64,000 nucleotides of DNA from the NCBI GenBank assembly GCA_964036295.1, contig OZ038471.1:10062184-10126183 (forward strand), written 5' to 3'. The stretch's first letter is position 1, and every line of letters begins with the position of its first letter. The position numbers were made by a program, and so were the translations under genes. The notes below the pieces were generated by a model. That model saw only the letters and a list, made by a program, of their open reading frames with translations, did no database searches and was not told the DNA's origin. This DNA is from Plumapathes pennacea (Eukaryota > Cnidaria > Anthozoa > Antipatharia > Myriopathidae). This document shows positions 24,091 through 35,457 of the stretch, in pieces.

Positions 24091-24647
24091 AGCTTAACCG
24101 TAATGACCGGTTATGCGTAATTTGCTTTGCTATATTTTGTATTTGAGGGCAAATCCCAAATATTAGCCCCAGAGGGCTTATATTCGGAGGGGCTTCTTTT
24201 CGGAATTTAACGGTATTTCAAACCAAAAAGTCAAAACTGATTCCCTTATGCAGCCTTGTGTTATTGAGGCGGCGCATGCAGTATTGATGGGACTCTCCCC
24301 TTCCTCCTCCTCTCCGGGATATTTTTCTCTAATTCACGTTGATTTTCGTCGCGTTTGTTAAATTTACACGAAGGGTTAATTTTCTATAAAAACATTAATG
24401 TATGCATGTTTCAAATAAAACGCTTTAGGAACTTAGATATTTATACTTTACGTCTTTCTTCGTACACGCTATTTCACTCCGATGTGACGTTTATTTACCA
24501 CTGCACTTCTGTCAGTCAGTTATTACTGTTGAGAGGCGACCGCTGACATAATATAATCAGACCGCGGGAGGGGGTAACCATCCTTACGTGGGAATTCGCT
24601 TCCCGAGGCCTGCAGAAACGAACTTTACTACAGCGTGCCGCCGCTAA
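24091..24647. repeat. Repeat-derived spacer
   Basis: 24150-24220 is the right end of the TACCGTAAAATTCCG MITE family. 24535-24612 is an inverted copy of 10816-10891. No gene is seen between them. Confidence 0.5.
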
Positions 24648-24920
24648 TCAGAGTACGGCAAATACGAGCAGTGAGAGTGGTCCGCAGAAAGCATGTTGTC
24701 TAGGCATATCCTCGGCCGCAGTATTGACTTTAGGAGATGTTAAACAATGCTGAAATGGGTTGACAATGAAAGAAACATTTTCCTCAAGTGTTTTGTGCGG
24801 GACCTTTGATGAGATTTTGTTACCGAGCACTTTCGTGTCGTACAGTAGTAATGGGGACTCGTTGGCGAAGGAGGCTTGAAACGGCTTTCCCTGAGGTGGC
24901 ACTTTAATCTTTCTCTTCAC
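24648..24920 (-). CDS. Unrecognised open frame
   Basis: A 90-codon frame (KRKIKVPPQGKPFQASFANE ...) ends at 24648. It is closed upstream by a stop, and the first Met is not clearly initiating (GTG at the frame start). The composition looks protein-like, but no family is recognised. It could be an internal exon or an old transposon piece. Confidence 0.25.
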   Translation of the reverse strand: MKRKIKVPPQGKPFQASFANESPLLLYDTKVLGNKISSKVPHKTLEENVSFIVNPFQHCLTSPKVNTAAEDMPRQHAFCGPLSLLVFAVL

Positions 24921-26276
24921 AGTGTAGCTCGAGAGTTACAAGAATTTCGTCCATAGGTCTGAACTCTACAGAGGAGAGTCCAACAGCTTATCTCTGTCCT
25001 TCACATCTCTACTCTCTTCTCCTATCCTTCTCTCTCTGTCTTCTCTGTCTCTCCTTCTCTGGTTCCCTTTCTCTGCTCTCTCTTCTCTGGTCTCCTTTCT
25101 CTGCTCTGTCTCTTTCTCTAGTACAACGTAGGCTCTGTTATATGGCCTCGCGCAGAGTGCAACTCATTAATTTTCATATATACATTTCTTAATACCTACG
25201 TATAACGGGTCCAGGACAAAGTTGCGTCGATCCACCTGTGGATCTGTTGTTCTTGGATCATTCCAGCTTAACGATCTATGGCGTCACCTGCTCTTATCTG
25301 GTAGTTACGTTGTTATTGCATCAGCTTCAACGATGCTTCGCTCGGGCGCTTCCTTGTGGAATATTGTTGGGTGTCCGAGCTGTTTATTACAGGTGGTTGT
25401 TACGGTTGTTTTGCCAACAAAAGTTTCCAGTTAATAGGATTACGAACTATCGTATTTCCGCCCGTGGCTGAATATAAATTTCCTATTTTTGACTCCCAAC
25501 AATTTGTTGGGTAGTCGCTAAATAAACAGGATACAAGACTACAACGCGCAGTTCGTAGGGAAGATGATTGCCATCTTGATCTCGTGGATTTATTTTGCGA
25601 AAAACTTACGATAAAATAAAACCGAAAGAGATCTGTTTTAACATACAGATTATTATTAAAATACAGATTGCTAAACGCGCAGGAATTAAGACCACGCGAG
25701 CAACCCGATCCTGCTGTCACATCATTACTTTCCGCTCGCCTCTCGTTGGTTGCAATTCAAGTGTGGTCAGATAAACTCCGATAAACCATGCTCCTGAGCG
25801 TGGTTTACACTACTGTTAAAACTCCTTGAAATCGCCGCGTTACCGGAGAGACAAACACCAACAACGGGATGTAAAAAAAAAAAAACCGGTTCCATTCGAA
25901 ACAGCAACATTTGCTGTTTACACCGATGTTACACTGGTGTTAAGGCTCTAGTGGAACCACAACCGTTGTCAGGACGTGGACGACAGTTCGATAAAATAAC
26001 GACAGTCGTTCTTCTTAGAAGGAGACGATAAAATCAATAGAACCTCGGCAAAAACGGAACAAATTGAGCCACCTAAGAAGTTACAAAGACATAGGGAAAA
26101 CAGAGACACTATTTCATGGTTCCTCGCGTTGCCGTCGCCGTCCTTGGTTTCCTCCCTGTTCTCGACTCAAAACTTGCGCGCATTTATAGCCTGCAAACTG
26201 TCAGCGGGGTTGCATTGCGGTTAGCATTAGATCACATCGGCCAAAACCACCTGGATTGAGAGGACCTGGAATGTAA
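24921..26276. other. Low-complexity CT tract and transposon ends
   Basis: 25000-25135 is a pyrimidine-rich CTCTT/TCTCC low-complexity tract. 25890-26170 weakly mirrors 10366-10640. 26221-26276 (TTAGATCACATCGGCCAAAA, then CCACCTGG) is an inverted match to 38137-38191 and may be the end of a transposon family. No supported gene. Confidence 0.5.
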
Positions 26277-26421
26277 TTGTACGAAAACTTTCCGAGTGAA
26301 GCTACGCTTCAAAAACTGGCAGGGTTTTTAAAATGGCGGCTTTACACTTGTGTTTTAAAATTGCCGCTACAAAAGTTTGCGAGGTTTAAATTTTTATCTT
26401 TGCCATTCTGTAAAAGAAAGT

Positions 26422-26673
26422 ATGCCTCCGTATTGTTGTATTTGTCAAACGAGAAGTTCTGGCCGCTTCAGTCCGTCTAAAAGCTACGAGTGCGAGTTCG
26501 TAAAATGTTTCAATGTGACGGGACGGACAGGTTTGATTTCGGATAGTTGCAAGATATGTGTGTACAAGTGGAGAAAAGATAACAGGACGTACTTCTACCC
26601 AAAAGTGGATTCAAGAAAAGGAGACTTTAAACCAAAGAAGGTGGACGCAGAGAAGACTTCCAAAAGCGAATGA
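26422..26673 (+). CDS. Small Cys-rich protein, possible zinc-binding module
   Basis: Start ATG at 26422 (MPPYCCICQ), 83 residues, stop TGA 26671-26673. Cys pairs CCIC, a CEFVKC spacing and CKIC, with basic and aromatic residues, suggest a zinc ribbon or treble-clef-like fold; the C-terminus is Lys/Asp-rich. The ATG of the next ORF overlaps this stop (ATGA). Family not recognised. Cys-rich N-terminal modules of this type occur in several anthozoan multi-copy genes, but that is from memory. Confidence 0.45.
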   Translation: MPPYCCICQTRSSGRFSPSKSYECEFVKCFNVTGRTGLISDSCKICVYKWRKDNRTYFYPKVDSRKGDFKPKKVDAEKTSKSE

Positions 26674-26825
26674 AAAACGTGACAAACTCGACTGGCATGC
26701 AGCAGGAGGAAAACAAAGTCCAAACAATTAACAGGCTTCCAGGCGAAGTTATAGTTAACATCTGCCGCTACCTGGGAAAGAAAGATCTTCTCCGCTTTGG
26801 ATGTACCTGTATCCGAAAGATATAA
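26670..26825 (+). CDS. Short F-box ORF
   Basis: ATG overlaps the preceding stop. 51 residues: MKNVTNSTGM, an acidic linker, then INRLPGEVIVNICRYLGKK, DLLRFGCTC. The LPxE-hydrophobic-YL-DLxxxxxxC pattern is the F-box, which docks to SKP1 in SCF ubiquitin ligases. The frame stops at 26823-26825. An open stretch in another frame (TTKALNTATGTVNKWTKSEK) continues to an AG|GTGAGC donor-like site near 26900. One gene with frame disruption, or bicistronic overlap, are both possible. Confidence 0.5.
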   Translation: MKNVTNSTGMQQEENKVQTINRLPGEVIVNICRYLGKKDLLRFGCTCIRKI

Positions 26826-26900
26826 CAACAAAAGCTTTAAATACAGCCACAGGAACAGTAAATAAATGGACCAAATCGGAGAAAAAATATTACGAGACTA

Positions 26901-28514
26901 GGTGAGCGATACCATGGAGAACTATGTGTCGATTGGGCATTTCGTAGACATTTTCTACACGAAGAGAGAGAACGGTTCTATGTGCAGATTCCTGCAAAAC
27001 AGGATATTTTCTGCTTACCTCGTGCGAAGCACTGATCATGACGAGCCGCACGCCTTGACAACGGCCTTTCGGTGGGGACAAATTGTGGGGACAAATTGTC
27101 CCCACCGCCCGTGGAGTGCGGTCTGCTTGGTATGAATGACAGAGGTGTAAACTCCAAACCATTAGCACAGTCGGTGTGCCGATAATCACTTTGTCCTGAA
27201 TTAGAAATTGTAATTTTAGCCGGCAATCGTGCTCTGGGGTGCCTTTCTCACTCTATAACAGAAGTCGCGCTTATGTGGCGAAAATTATCAGTCGGCATCT
27301 AACGAAAGAGCTTGATGCCCAGTAAAAAAAATCTTAGTAGTTTTCCGCCAGTCACAAACAATGTCACTGATTTGACTTCACTTCCGTGCAATATTTCCTC
27401 ACAAAGATTCGCGTCGAAACACGCACTTCCTGAGAACATTACAGTGGTCAGGTAGTCGCCGAAACATTCAATGAATGGTTTCTATGCACCGCAATCAAAA
27501 AGTTATAATATGTCAGTTCAATCTCTTCCCTGTTATGTCACGTTATCGAATTTTATGACTGAATCAGCTGCTAGCAGACAATGTGCCGAATCGAAAATCA
27601 TTTTTTGTAAATCCGAATTTCAAATTAGATGCTGAAGCCGTTATCAAAATCTTACAAAAGACTGTTTCAAGTTTAGTGAAAAATGTCCCGCGGTATTAAT
27701 CCAATAACAGTCGATTCAATCAGGCTCATCCACATCAGGCAACTCTCAGCTGTCATGAAATCAGCATGATAGCATCCAGTTCCTGTTTTAGGAATAAAAT
27801 TACATTCGCCTGGCATTACTATTTTACGCGGGAAGGACAAGAGGCAGGATTGAGAGGGCTAGCAAATCGCTTGTGTAGTGGTATAATCGGTTGAGGGTAA
27901 GCTATCGCTATTTCAGTTAATCCGCGAGATTTATTCGGGCCGATTTCCCGTGTGTACGTGCTGGCCACATGTTAGGTTTTGTGGCCGGATCTTGCTCTGT
28001 AATTGTTTAGCTGCAAATTTCAGGATGGGTATATATTTTAGTTTAGACTTATGTTTCTTGAAGTATGGCTCATAGCTTTAAAAATTATATGTTGAAGTGA
28101 TTGTGGCTCTTTTTGTGTGACGGCCGATCCGTTCAATCGGTGGTTTTGAGCGAACCATATTACTGCGAGATCACCTCGCGAACGAAGCCCAGGGTACTTG
28201 TCAAAGGTCCCTCGGCCCGCGTATAGTATTATCTGATCACAACATGGTTACGTGTAAACTCGCGCAGGTCCAAAGGTTTATACAGTCATAGCGAAAGATT
28301 AAGTTTAATTTTCAAAACTGATCGATGTTTGGACATTGCAGGCAGCTTTATGAAATGTATTTTACTCATTGCGGCAAATGGAATCGTTTAAAGCTAAATT
28401 AAGCTTTGTTAGGAGAACACAAGACAAAACTCCGGGCAGACTCACACAGAAAATACAAGAGCATTAACTCGTACATGGTCGTTTGAGTCTTTGATCAATT
28501 ATAGGGCGAAGTAT
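26901..28514. other. Spacer with one repeat unit (27355-27465)
   Basis: 27355-27465 is an inverted copy of the unit found twice at 28685-28800 and 28945-29060. The rest is AT-rich with no recognised gene. Confidence 0.4.
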
Positions 28515-29103
28515 TTATAGTTTGATTGAAGTTTTGTCGAGAACTCTACTGGTGTTTTCAGTGGTGTTTGGGGGTTTTGAGTTGAACCGCAACCTTGTGC
28601 GAAAAAAAGAGAACACCTTGGCTTTCAATCGGCTACCAATACTGCGAAATACTATAATTTCGGATACATATTTTACGACTTCGGTTATTACCTGACCTGG
28701 CAGAATCTTAGTGCAGCAATGTTCTGAGGAAGTGTGTGTTTCGGCACAAATCTTTGTGAAGGAACATTGTATGGAAGTGAAGTCAAATTCAGGTAAAATA
28801 GCTTGTAGCCGTCCAGTTTCAGCAGTCTTCTTGTCGTTGCGATCGTAACTCAAACAAAACAAGTAAGATCTCGCCTGTGCGAAGTAAACATCTCGGCTTT
28901 TTTTGGACCAAATTTCAGCCATTTGGGATCTTTCTAGCTATTACTACCTGACTAGGCCGAAACTTGGTTGCTGCAATGTTCCCAGGAAGTGGATGTTCCG
29001 ACACGAATCTTTGGGAGGGAATATTGCACGGAAGTGAAGTCAAAATCAGGTAAAACCGTTTTTGTAGTGATTGGCTTTTTTCCAAGACTGATATACGCTT
29101 CAA
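28515..29103 (-). CDS. Two open frames built on a duplicated exon-like unit
   Basis: Minus-strand frames 29103-28915 and 28922-28515 (135 codons). Each contains a homologous stretch: LTSLPCNIPSQRF...SEHPLPGNIAATKF in the first, and a related unit in the second read as LTSIQC...SSEHCCTKILP in an alternative frame. The unit is followed by CAG|GTA-like donor sequence. It looks like a tandemly duplicated exon or repeat. No known domain. Confidence 0.3.
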
Positions 29104-30954
29104 TCTTGCGTATCAGCTTATTTTGGTAGGATAAAAAGTTGTCAATTTTAATACTCGGCGACGGACGGCTACTTTAAATTTGCGCAATACTTTAGTGTAT
29201 CAGCCCATTTGTCGAAGAAAAATGACAAACTTTGAAGAGACTCAAAAAATACAGCAAAACAGCCCCAAAGCTCAGTGAATTCTTGATATCCGGCTTTCAC
29301 AAAGCAGCTCAGCAGGCTGGCGTTTGCCCCACGGGAAACATTCTCACCCCAAGGATCGAGGCGCTTTCGTGCTGTTTTGCTTACACCTTTGTTCGCCGCA
29401 GTTAATTGGGATTAAAACAGCTTGGTTAGCAACGAGTACTTACGGCTCAACCCGGCTGCAGCTCCTCATGTTGCAAACCATCTCCATACGGACCAAAACC
29501 ACATCGTCCTCTCACAGATTTTAGTTTGGCCACATGAAAAGTACATGGAAACTATTGCAAACGTCTGCAAGTGGGAAAGTCTAATCAAAATGGCAGCTAT
29601 TCGAAACGCGGAAAGAAAGTCGACAATAAAAGACACAAGATTGAACTGAACTTACCTTAATTCAAAGTAAATCCGAGGCAATATTTCTTTCTCGACTAGG
29701 TGATGCAAACATGTCGGTGTAAGCGATGCAAAGAAGTCCTCTGAGACTGTCCATGTGCAAAGAAGCTGCGTGGTTCTGTGTTTGGATCGCCGCCAATAAT
29801 GACCCAAACGAACTGCGCAGATGGATTTCACTGAACTTACATGACCACGAAAGTCAGCGTATGCTTTGTAAAATATCTAATTGCGAAAAAGTTCTAGGAA
29901 GTAAAGTTCTACATGCAAATAATTTGAAAATCGTTTACATTACGTGAACGACTTTTCAGCCAAGAAAACATTTATAACGAGCGCAGTGGTATAACTAATA
30001 CGTTACAATATGTGCAAGTCCCAGTTTATCAAATAAGCCGGGAATGATAGTATAATGTTCAAGCAACACGAGCCATACTTGGAAACAAAGGTTAAATCTT
30101 CTCACAACCAATTTTATCATCTCAATTTTGCTACTAAACTGACTGTAGCGGCAAACTCAAATCCGGTCCAATATTGACACGCAACAGTTGTTGCTCAGGA
30201 ATAGCTTGCAGTAAATTTATCGGTATTCTCGACGACTACGATTTAAAGGATAGGTAAAAAGTACAGCTAACCTTCAACCAAGTGTACCAAGACCAAGAAA
30301 GTATCTGCCAGCCTTCTCGACTCAGCATTCCTGACTTTCCCGCGTAACTTGGCAGTGCCGCTAACGCCGAGCATTAGGCCACGAGTGGTTTGTATCACGA
30401 CAATTGACAGTTCTAAGTCGCCTGGGGGGTGAGTCACGAAATAATTATGACAAAAAAAAAAAAAAAGCTAAGCAAAACATTTTACAAACGTGCTTCTTGG
30501 CTGGTAGTTCTTTAGCTTCGCGTTTTGCGCAAGGGCAAGCTGCCGAGTCAGCGCACGGCATATCGTGATGTAGTGGCGCCTTTGGAATTCAGTTTACAGA
30601 CGTCAATTGTACCCTTTGGGAGGGGGAGGGGGGGGGGGCATGTTTTAATCAAATATTTAGCATGAATTGAAAGAACCCGCCTGTGAAACACTAGCAAGAA
30701 ACAAAATTAATCTTCACCCAGCCCCAAGAACTCTGTGACTTGCCTCTTATTGCAGTATGACCATTACTCAGGAAAGGAATTTATTAAATAGATTCATTCT
30801 TCTCTGTACGGCGAACAATACCCGTGGATGACGAAAATCGCGTGTTCTCTTTGCCAATAAAGCAAACTAATCGGCACATTTCAACCGACTACAACCACGA
30901 CGTACGTAGGAAATTATGTCGAGCACCGCATACAAGATAATGACAAACCAAGTA
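29104..30954. other. Spacer with no recognised feature
   Basis: Two short open frames (29422-29649 and 29726-29947) show no known domain. 30445-30470 is an A-run and 30620-30640 a G-run. Nothing else is supported. Confidence 0.4.
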
Positions 30955-31262
30955 TTCATTATCAAAGGACAAGAAACTTGTAATCGAACACGTCATATAA
31001 TAACAAACTGTAATCTCATTGCCATACGGTAATCTCATTACCAGAAAAACGAACAAAAAAACGCGTGTAATTTAAACGCGTTTATAAATCGTTTAAACGC
31101 GTTTAAAAATCGTTTGAACGCGTTTAGAAATCGTTTAAACGCGTTTAAAAATCGTTTAAACGCGTTTTATAATCGTTTAAACGCGTCTAAATAACTCATA
31201 AAAACGCGTTTAAACGCGTTTCCGTTTTTTCACCTTAATGACCCTTTTCATCAGGAGGGTCA
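30955..31262. mobile_element. Second TTTAAACGCG array element
   Basis: Same family as 17660-17985: TTCATTATCAAAGGA start, CCATACGGTAATCTCATTAC, the palindromic AAACGCGTTT array (31070-31220), and a GAGGGTCAC end at 31255-31262. It directly abuts the large palindrome that begins at 31263. Confidence 0.7.
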
Positions 31263-31642
31263 CATATATGGGGAATTTGCTGCTAAATGAAATTTTTGAA
31301 TCTGAGATTTATGCAGAATAATAATTGGTTTAAACAATACAAACACTGTCAAATTTTTATTTACGAGCGGTTCCCATGAACTACAAGCTATACATTTAAC
31401 TGTATGGTGCCTATAGAGCACTGATACACCACAGCACTGTACTTTCTACTGTATGCTGTACTGTATAGTGTTTATAGACATGGTATAGAACCCTTGTCTA
31501 TACAGTTTATAGTATCTATGCTGTCTATGGAGCCTGATACAGGGCATCATGTTGTCTGTCTATAGACACAATATAGACAGCACTTTCGTTATGCTGTTTA
31601 TGGTGTCTGTGCTGTCCATAGAGCCCAAATACAGGGCACTGT

Positions 31643-31907
31643 AGGTTGGTTGTGATTGTCCGAGTTAGAGTAGCCTCCAGGAAGACTGTTGTTGGTGACC
31701 GACATTTCGACTCCCTGAACGGATATGATCTTCAAAGACAAGTGAAAGTATTCATCAGATGGTGAAACCTTTCAATTGACTGTGAAGATGACTTACGGCC
31801 AGGAAGTTGAAACATCAGTCACCAACAACAGTCCTCCTGGAGACTACTCTAGCCCGGACGATCACAACCAACTAACTGTTCACACTCCTGGGTTCAAACC
31901 ATTTGCC
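31643..31907. mobile_element. Short twin-tailed Penelope insertion (left arm)
   Basis: A reverse tail and a forward tail lie back to back, 265 bases. The target duplication is ACAGGGCACTGT (31631-31642) and ACAGGGCATTGT (31908-31919). The partner in the other arm is 35458-35719. Confidence 0.8.
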
Positions 31908-32228
31908 ACAGGGCATTGTGTTGTCTATGCTTTGTATAGTGTCTTTAAACAGTATAGACAGCACCCTTGTCTATGCAGTTAATACTGTTTATAGTGTCTA
32001 GTATGCTGTCTATTTGTCTATGTTGTTTATAGTGTGTGTGCAGCTATCATATTACCCATGCACAAACAATGCTGTTGCCGCTGATGGTGTGTATAGACAT
32101 CATATGCGTGCATTGATGAATAACTGTCTGTAGTGTCTAAATACTGTCTACAGGCATTATATTCATGCATTGATACACTGCTGAGACAGCCCCGTAAACC
32201 TTCTCTTCTTATATTAACATAACCAACG

Positions 32229-32719
32229 ACCCAGAAACACAAGAAATGACACACACAAAGCGGGTAAGTAAGCACTTCTATAATTGTATTTCAGCACTTT
32301 GAGCGTATATTCAGGTTATTCGTTTGACAGCCAGCGCGTCGCCATTATTTTTGCAGTCTCGAACGCATGAGGATGAGACAGCGCTGAAACTGGTCAGCGT
32401 ATCTCAACTCTCACACCGTGCAAATATCGACTCGCACACCGTGCAAAATTCTTGACTAAAATTTCACTAATCTGGACTAGTGTTTTTGTAAATCTCGACT
32501 CATTTTTTACACATATCGACTCGTATTTTGCACATCTGGACTAATGTTTACACATCTCGACTCATTTTTTGCAAATCTCGACAGCTTTGTCCGCAACGAA
32601 ACGCCATAAGTTTGTGTGGGAAATTACAAATGACTTTACTGTACGCTCAAAATGCTAAAATACAATTATAAAAGTGCTTACTTACTCAATTTGTGTGTGT
32701 GATTCCTTGTTTTTCTGGA
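32229..32719. mobile_element. MITE with CCCAGAAACACAAGAAAT ends
   Basis: Terminal inverted repeats of about 80 bases (CCCAGAAACACAAGAAAT ... GTAAGTAAGCACTT and complement). The interior carries a degenerate array of AATCTCGACTCATTTTTTAC-like units of about 22-25 bases. A second copy, missing its right end, is at 36633-37200. Confidence 0.78.
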
Positions 32720-32819
32720 TTGCTTTGGGCCTGCAGATATCACACTCAAACGCACACAGTTTATTTATACCTTTTCATAAATAACAACATCACTGTTGGT
32801 TATATTAATATAAGAAGAG

Positions 32820-33176
32820 TTTACTTCTAACAATAGCCTAAACAATTACCGCCTTTGGTCTTCCAGAACAGATCTTGAACTTCCAAAAAAACAGAGCAAA
32901 TTACTATGAGCATAGTTTTGCTTTTTCGGGAGTCAAGGTTTGGAATACTCTTTCTTCTTACCTTAAGGAAGAGACTTCCCTGGAACGTTTTAAGACAAAA
33001 CTTAAGATACACACCATCTGCACGAGCAAAACATAATGATGAATTATAGTGTGTAAGTTAATTTAAATTAATTGTAATTATACAGATTTAGAAAGATGAA
33101 TTGTAACGCACGGCTTTTAGGTAGACCAAATTATTATTACAGTTGTATTTGGGTAAATAACGTTTTCCATCCAACT
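32820..33176 (+). mobile_element. 5'-truncated LINE 3' end
   Basis: Encodes the last residues of a CR1/Jockey-group LINE (FSGVKVWNTLSSYLKEETSL, then ERFKTKLKIH, across a frame change), followed by 3' untranslated sequence. AAGAAGAG lies on both sides (32812-32819 and 33177-33184 region), and the host palindrome sequence resumes after it. This is target-primed insertion of a truncated copy. Confidence 0.72.
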
Positions 33177-33415
33177 AAGAAGAGAAGGTTTACGGGGCTG
33201 TCTCAGCAGTGTATCAGTATATGAATATGAAGTCTGTAGACAGTATCTGGAGAAACTACAGACAGTTATACGTCAATGCATGCGTATGATGTCTATGCAC
33301 ACTATTATAGGCAACAGCACTGTTTATGCATAAATACGGATAGCCGTACACACACTGTAAATAACATAGACACTATAAAAAGCATAGACAAATAGACAGC
33401 ATACTAGACACTGTA

Positions 33416-35359
33416 GGTTGGTTGTGATCGTCCGGGTTAGAGTAGTCTCCAGAAAGACTGTTGTTGGTGACTGACGTTTCGACTACCTGAGCGGAAGTCA
33501 TCTTCAGAGTCAAGTGAAAAGTATTCGTCAGATGGCGGTATATATGTCTCTGGTTGTAGAAGTGATTGGTCCGTTATGTCGGTCTATGGTTGGTCGAGTC
33601 GGCTTGGTTGTGTTTCGTTATTGGTCAGTTGATGTTCTTTTGTCCTGTTGATTAGTCTATTGTTCGTTCGGTTGCGTTTGATGTCATCTATCAGTCGTTT
33701 GTAAGGTGCCGGTAGTTGACATCTGTTGAGTGGTTTCCGTTCTAAGTTTGTGTACCAGCTTTCCAGTGTAAGTCGTTGGTAGTAGTTGGTACTGTGGCTG
33801 ATGCATTCAGCAGAGTCCCAGTTGATGTCGTGTTTAGTCTGTCGGTGGTGTTCAGAAATGTGATTTCTGATGTCGCCGTTTCTGGTAGCTCGCTTGTGTT
33901 CAGTAAGTCTCGTGTTCAGGTTTCTGCCAGTTTCACCGATGTAGGTGGCTTTGCAGTCAGTACAAGATATTCTGTATACTGTTCCCTGTCTGTTGATGGG
34001 TTCGTCTTTGTCCTTTACGTTGGTCAGTAAGTCGCGTAGAGTCGTGATGGGTTTGTGGGCTACCCGGATGTTGTAGGGTCGTAGAATACGTGCTATCGTC
34101 TCAGAGGTGCCTCTGATATACGGTAGTGTGGCCAAGGTCAATGGAGTTGTGTCGTTAGTGGTTTCGTTGTCGGTAGTCTCGTTGGGTGCGGTGTTCTTGT
34201 GAGTGTTGCGTTTGACAAAGTTAGGGTCGTAGTCGTTCTTCTGGAAAACGCGTTCCAGGTGTCGGGTCTCGTTAAGTAAGTCGTCGGGAGAGTCACAAAG
34301 TAGTTGCGCTCGTTTCGTCAACGTTCTGATCGTGGTAGCCTTGTGTGAAGTAGGGTTGTAAGAAGTCTGGTCAAGTAGTCTGTCAGTGTGCGTTGGTTTT
34401 CTGTAGACTGTAGTTCGTAGCCTGTCGTTGTCGTGGCTCACGAGGCAATCTAAGAACGGAAGTTTTCCGTTGTCTTCGATTTCCTTAGTGAACTGTATGT
34501 CAGGGTTTTGGTCGTTCAGGTGTTTGTGGAAGGAGTCAATGTCGTCTTTGTGTACAGCAGTAAACGTATCGTCAACGTATCGTAGCCAGAGAGGCAGCGT
34601 TTGTTCGTAGGTTGCAAGGGCGCGTTCTTCGATGTGTTGCATCACAATTTCTGCTACAATAACAGAGACCGGTGAACCCATTGCTGTTTCGTGTAGTTGT
34701 CGGTAGTGTTTTCCGTTGTACTGGAAGTACGTGGAAGTCAAGCATAGAGTTAGTAACTCCATGACGTCTTTAGTCGGTAAGGGTAGTTTAGTACCTACAT
34801 CGGTGAAACTGGCAGAAACCTGAACACGAGACTTACTGAACACAAACGAGCTACCAGAAACGGCGACATCAGAAATCACATTTCTGAACACCACCGACAG
34901 ACTAAACACGACATCAACTGGGACTCTGCTGAATGCATCAGCCACAGTACCAACTACTACCAACGACTTACACTGGAAAGCTGGTACACAAACTTAGAAC
35001 GGAAGCCACTCAACAGATGTCAACAACTACCGGCACCTTACAAACGACTGATAGATGACATCAAACGCAACCGAACGAACAATAGACTAATCAACAGGAC
35101 AAAAGAACATCAACTGACCAATAACGAAACACAACCAAGCCGACTCGACCAACCATAGACCGACATAACGGACCAATCACTTCTACAACCAGAGACATAT
35201 ATACCGCCATCTGACGAATACTTTTCACTTGACTCTGAAGATGACTTCCGCTCAGGTAGTCGAAACGTCAGTCACCAACAACAGTCTTTCTGGAGACTAC
35301 TCTAACCCGGACGATCACAACCAACCTACTGTTCACACTCCTGGGTTCAAACCATTTGC
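33416..35359 (-). mobile_element. Penelope-like retroelement, twin-tailed copy
   Basis: A minus-strand copy (34792-33416) lies head-to-head with a shorter plus-strand copy of the 3' part (34793-35359). Both ends are outward-facing tails. The target duplication is CATACTAGACACTGTA (33400-33415) and CATACTAGACACTATA (35360-35375). The forward tail runs about 35 bases past the point where the reverse one ends. Inverted partial copies at the 5' end and terminal tails of this kind are typical of Penelope elements. The RT part begins within the palm, so the copy is 5'-truncated. Confidence 0.88.
33584..34792 (-). CDS. Penelope reverse transcriptase and GIY-YIG endonuclease (partial)
   Basis: About 400 codons in one frame. 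RT palm blocks: HETAMGSPVSVIVAEIVMQH, then LRYVDDTF with the catalytic Asp pair, then KLPFLDCLV. The C-terminal endonuclease follows: YRISCTDCKATYIGETGR with GIY-YIG residues and a CxxC, then RLTEHK, HISEHH and a basic tail ending LDQP. The order RT then GIY-YIG defines EN+ Penelope elements. The frame extends upstream of 34792 into the antisense of the neighbouring inverted copy; that part is not Penelope coding. The N-terminal RT is missing. Confidence 0.88.
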   Translation of the reverse strand, partial: TKLPLPTKDVMELLTLCLTSTYFQYNGKHYRQLHETAMGSPVSVIVAEIVMQHIEERALATYEQTLPLWLRYVDDTFTAVHKDDIDSFHKHLNDQNPDIQFTKEIEDNGKLPFLDCLVSHDNDRLRTTVYRKPTHTDRLLDQTSYNPTSHKATTIRTLTKRAQLLCDSPDDLLNETRHLERVFQKNDYDPNFVKRNTHKNTAPNETTDNETTNDTTPLTLATLPYIRGTSETIARILRPYNIRVAHKPITTLRDLLTNVKDKDEPINRQGTVYRISCTDCKATYIGETGRNLNTRLTEHKRATRNGDIRNHISEHHRQTKHDINWDSAECISHSTNYYQRLTLESWYTNLERKPLNRCQLPAPYKRLIDDIKRNRTNNRLINRTKEHQLTNNETQPSRLDQP

Positions 35360-35457
35360 CATACTAGACACTATAAACAGTATAGACTACATAGACAAGG
35401 GTGCTGTCTATACTGTTTAAAGACACTTTACACAGCATAGACAACACAGTGCCCTGT

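Noticed and set aside
33776-34030. Plus-strand frame opposite the Penelope ORF
   Set aside because: Antisense shadow of the Penelope 3' region.
34793-34963. N-terminal 57 codons of the long Penelope frame
   Set aside because: They are the antisense of the inverted neighbour copy, not Penelope protein.
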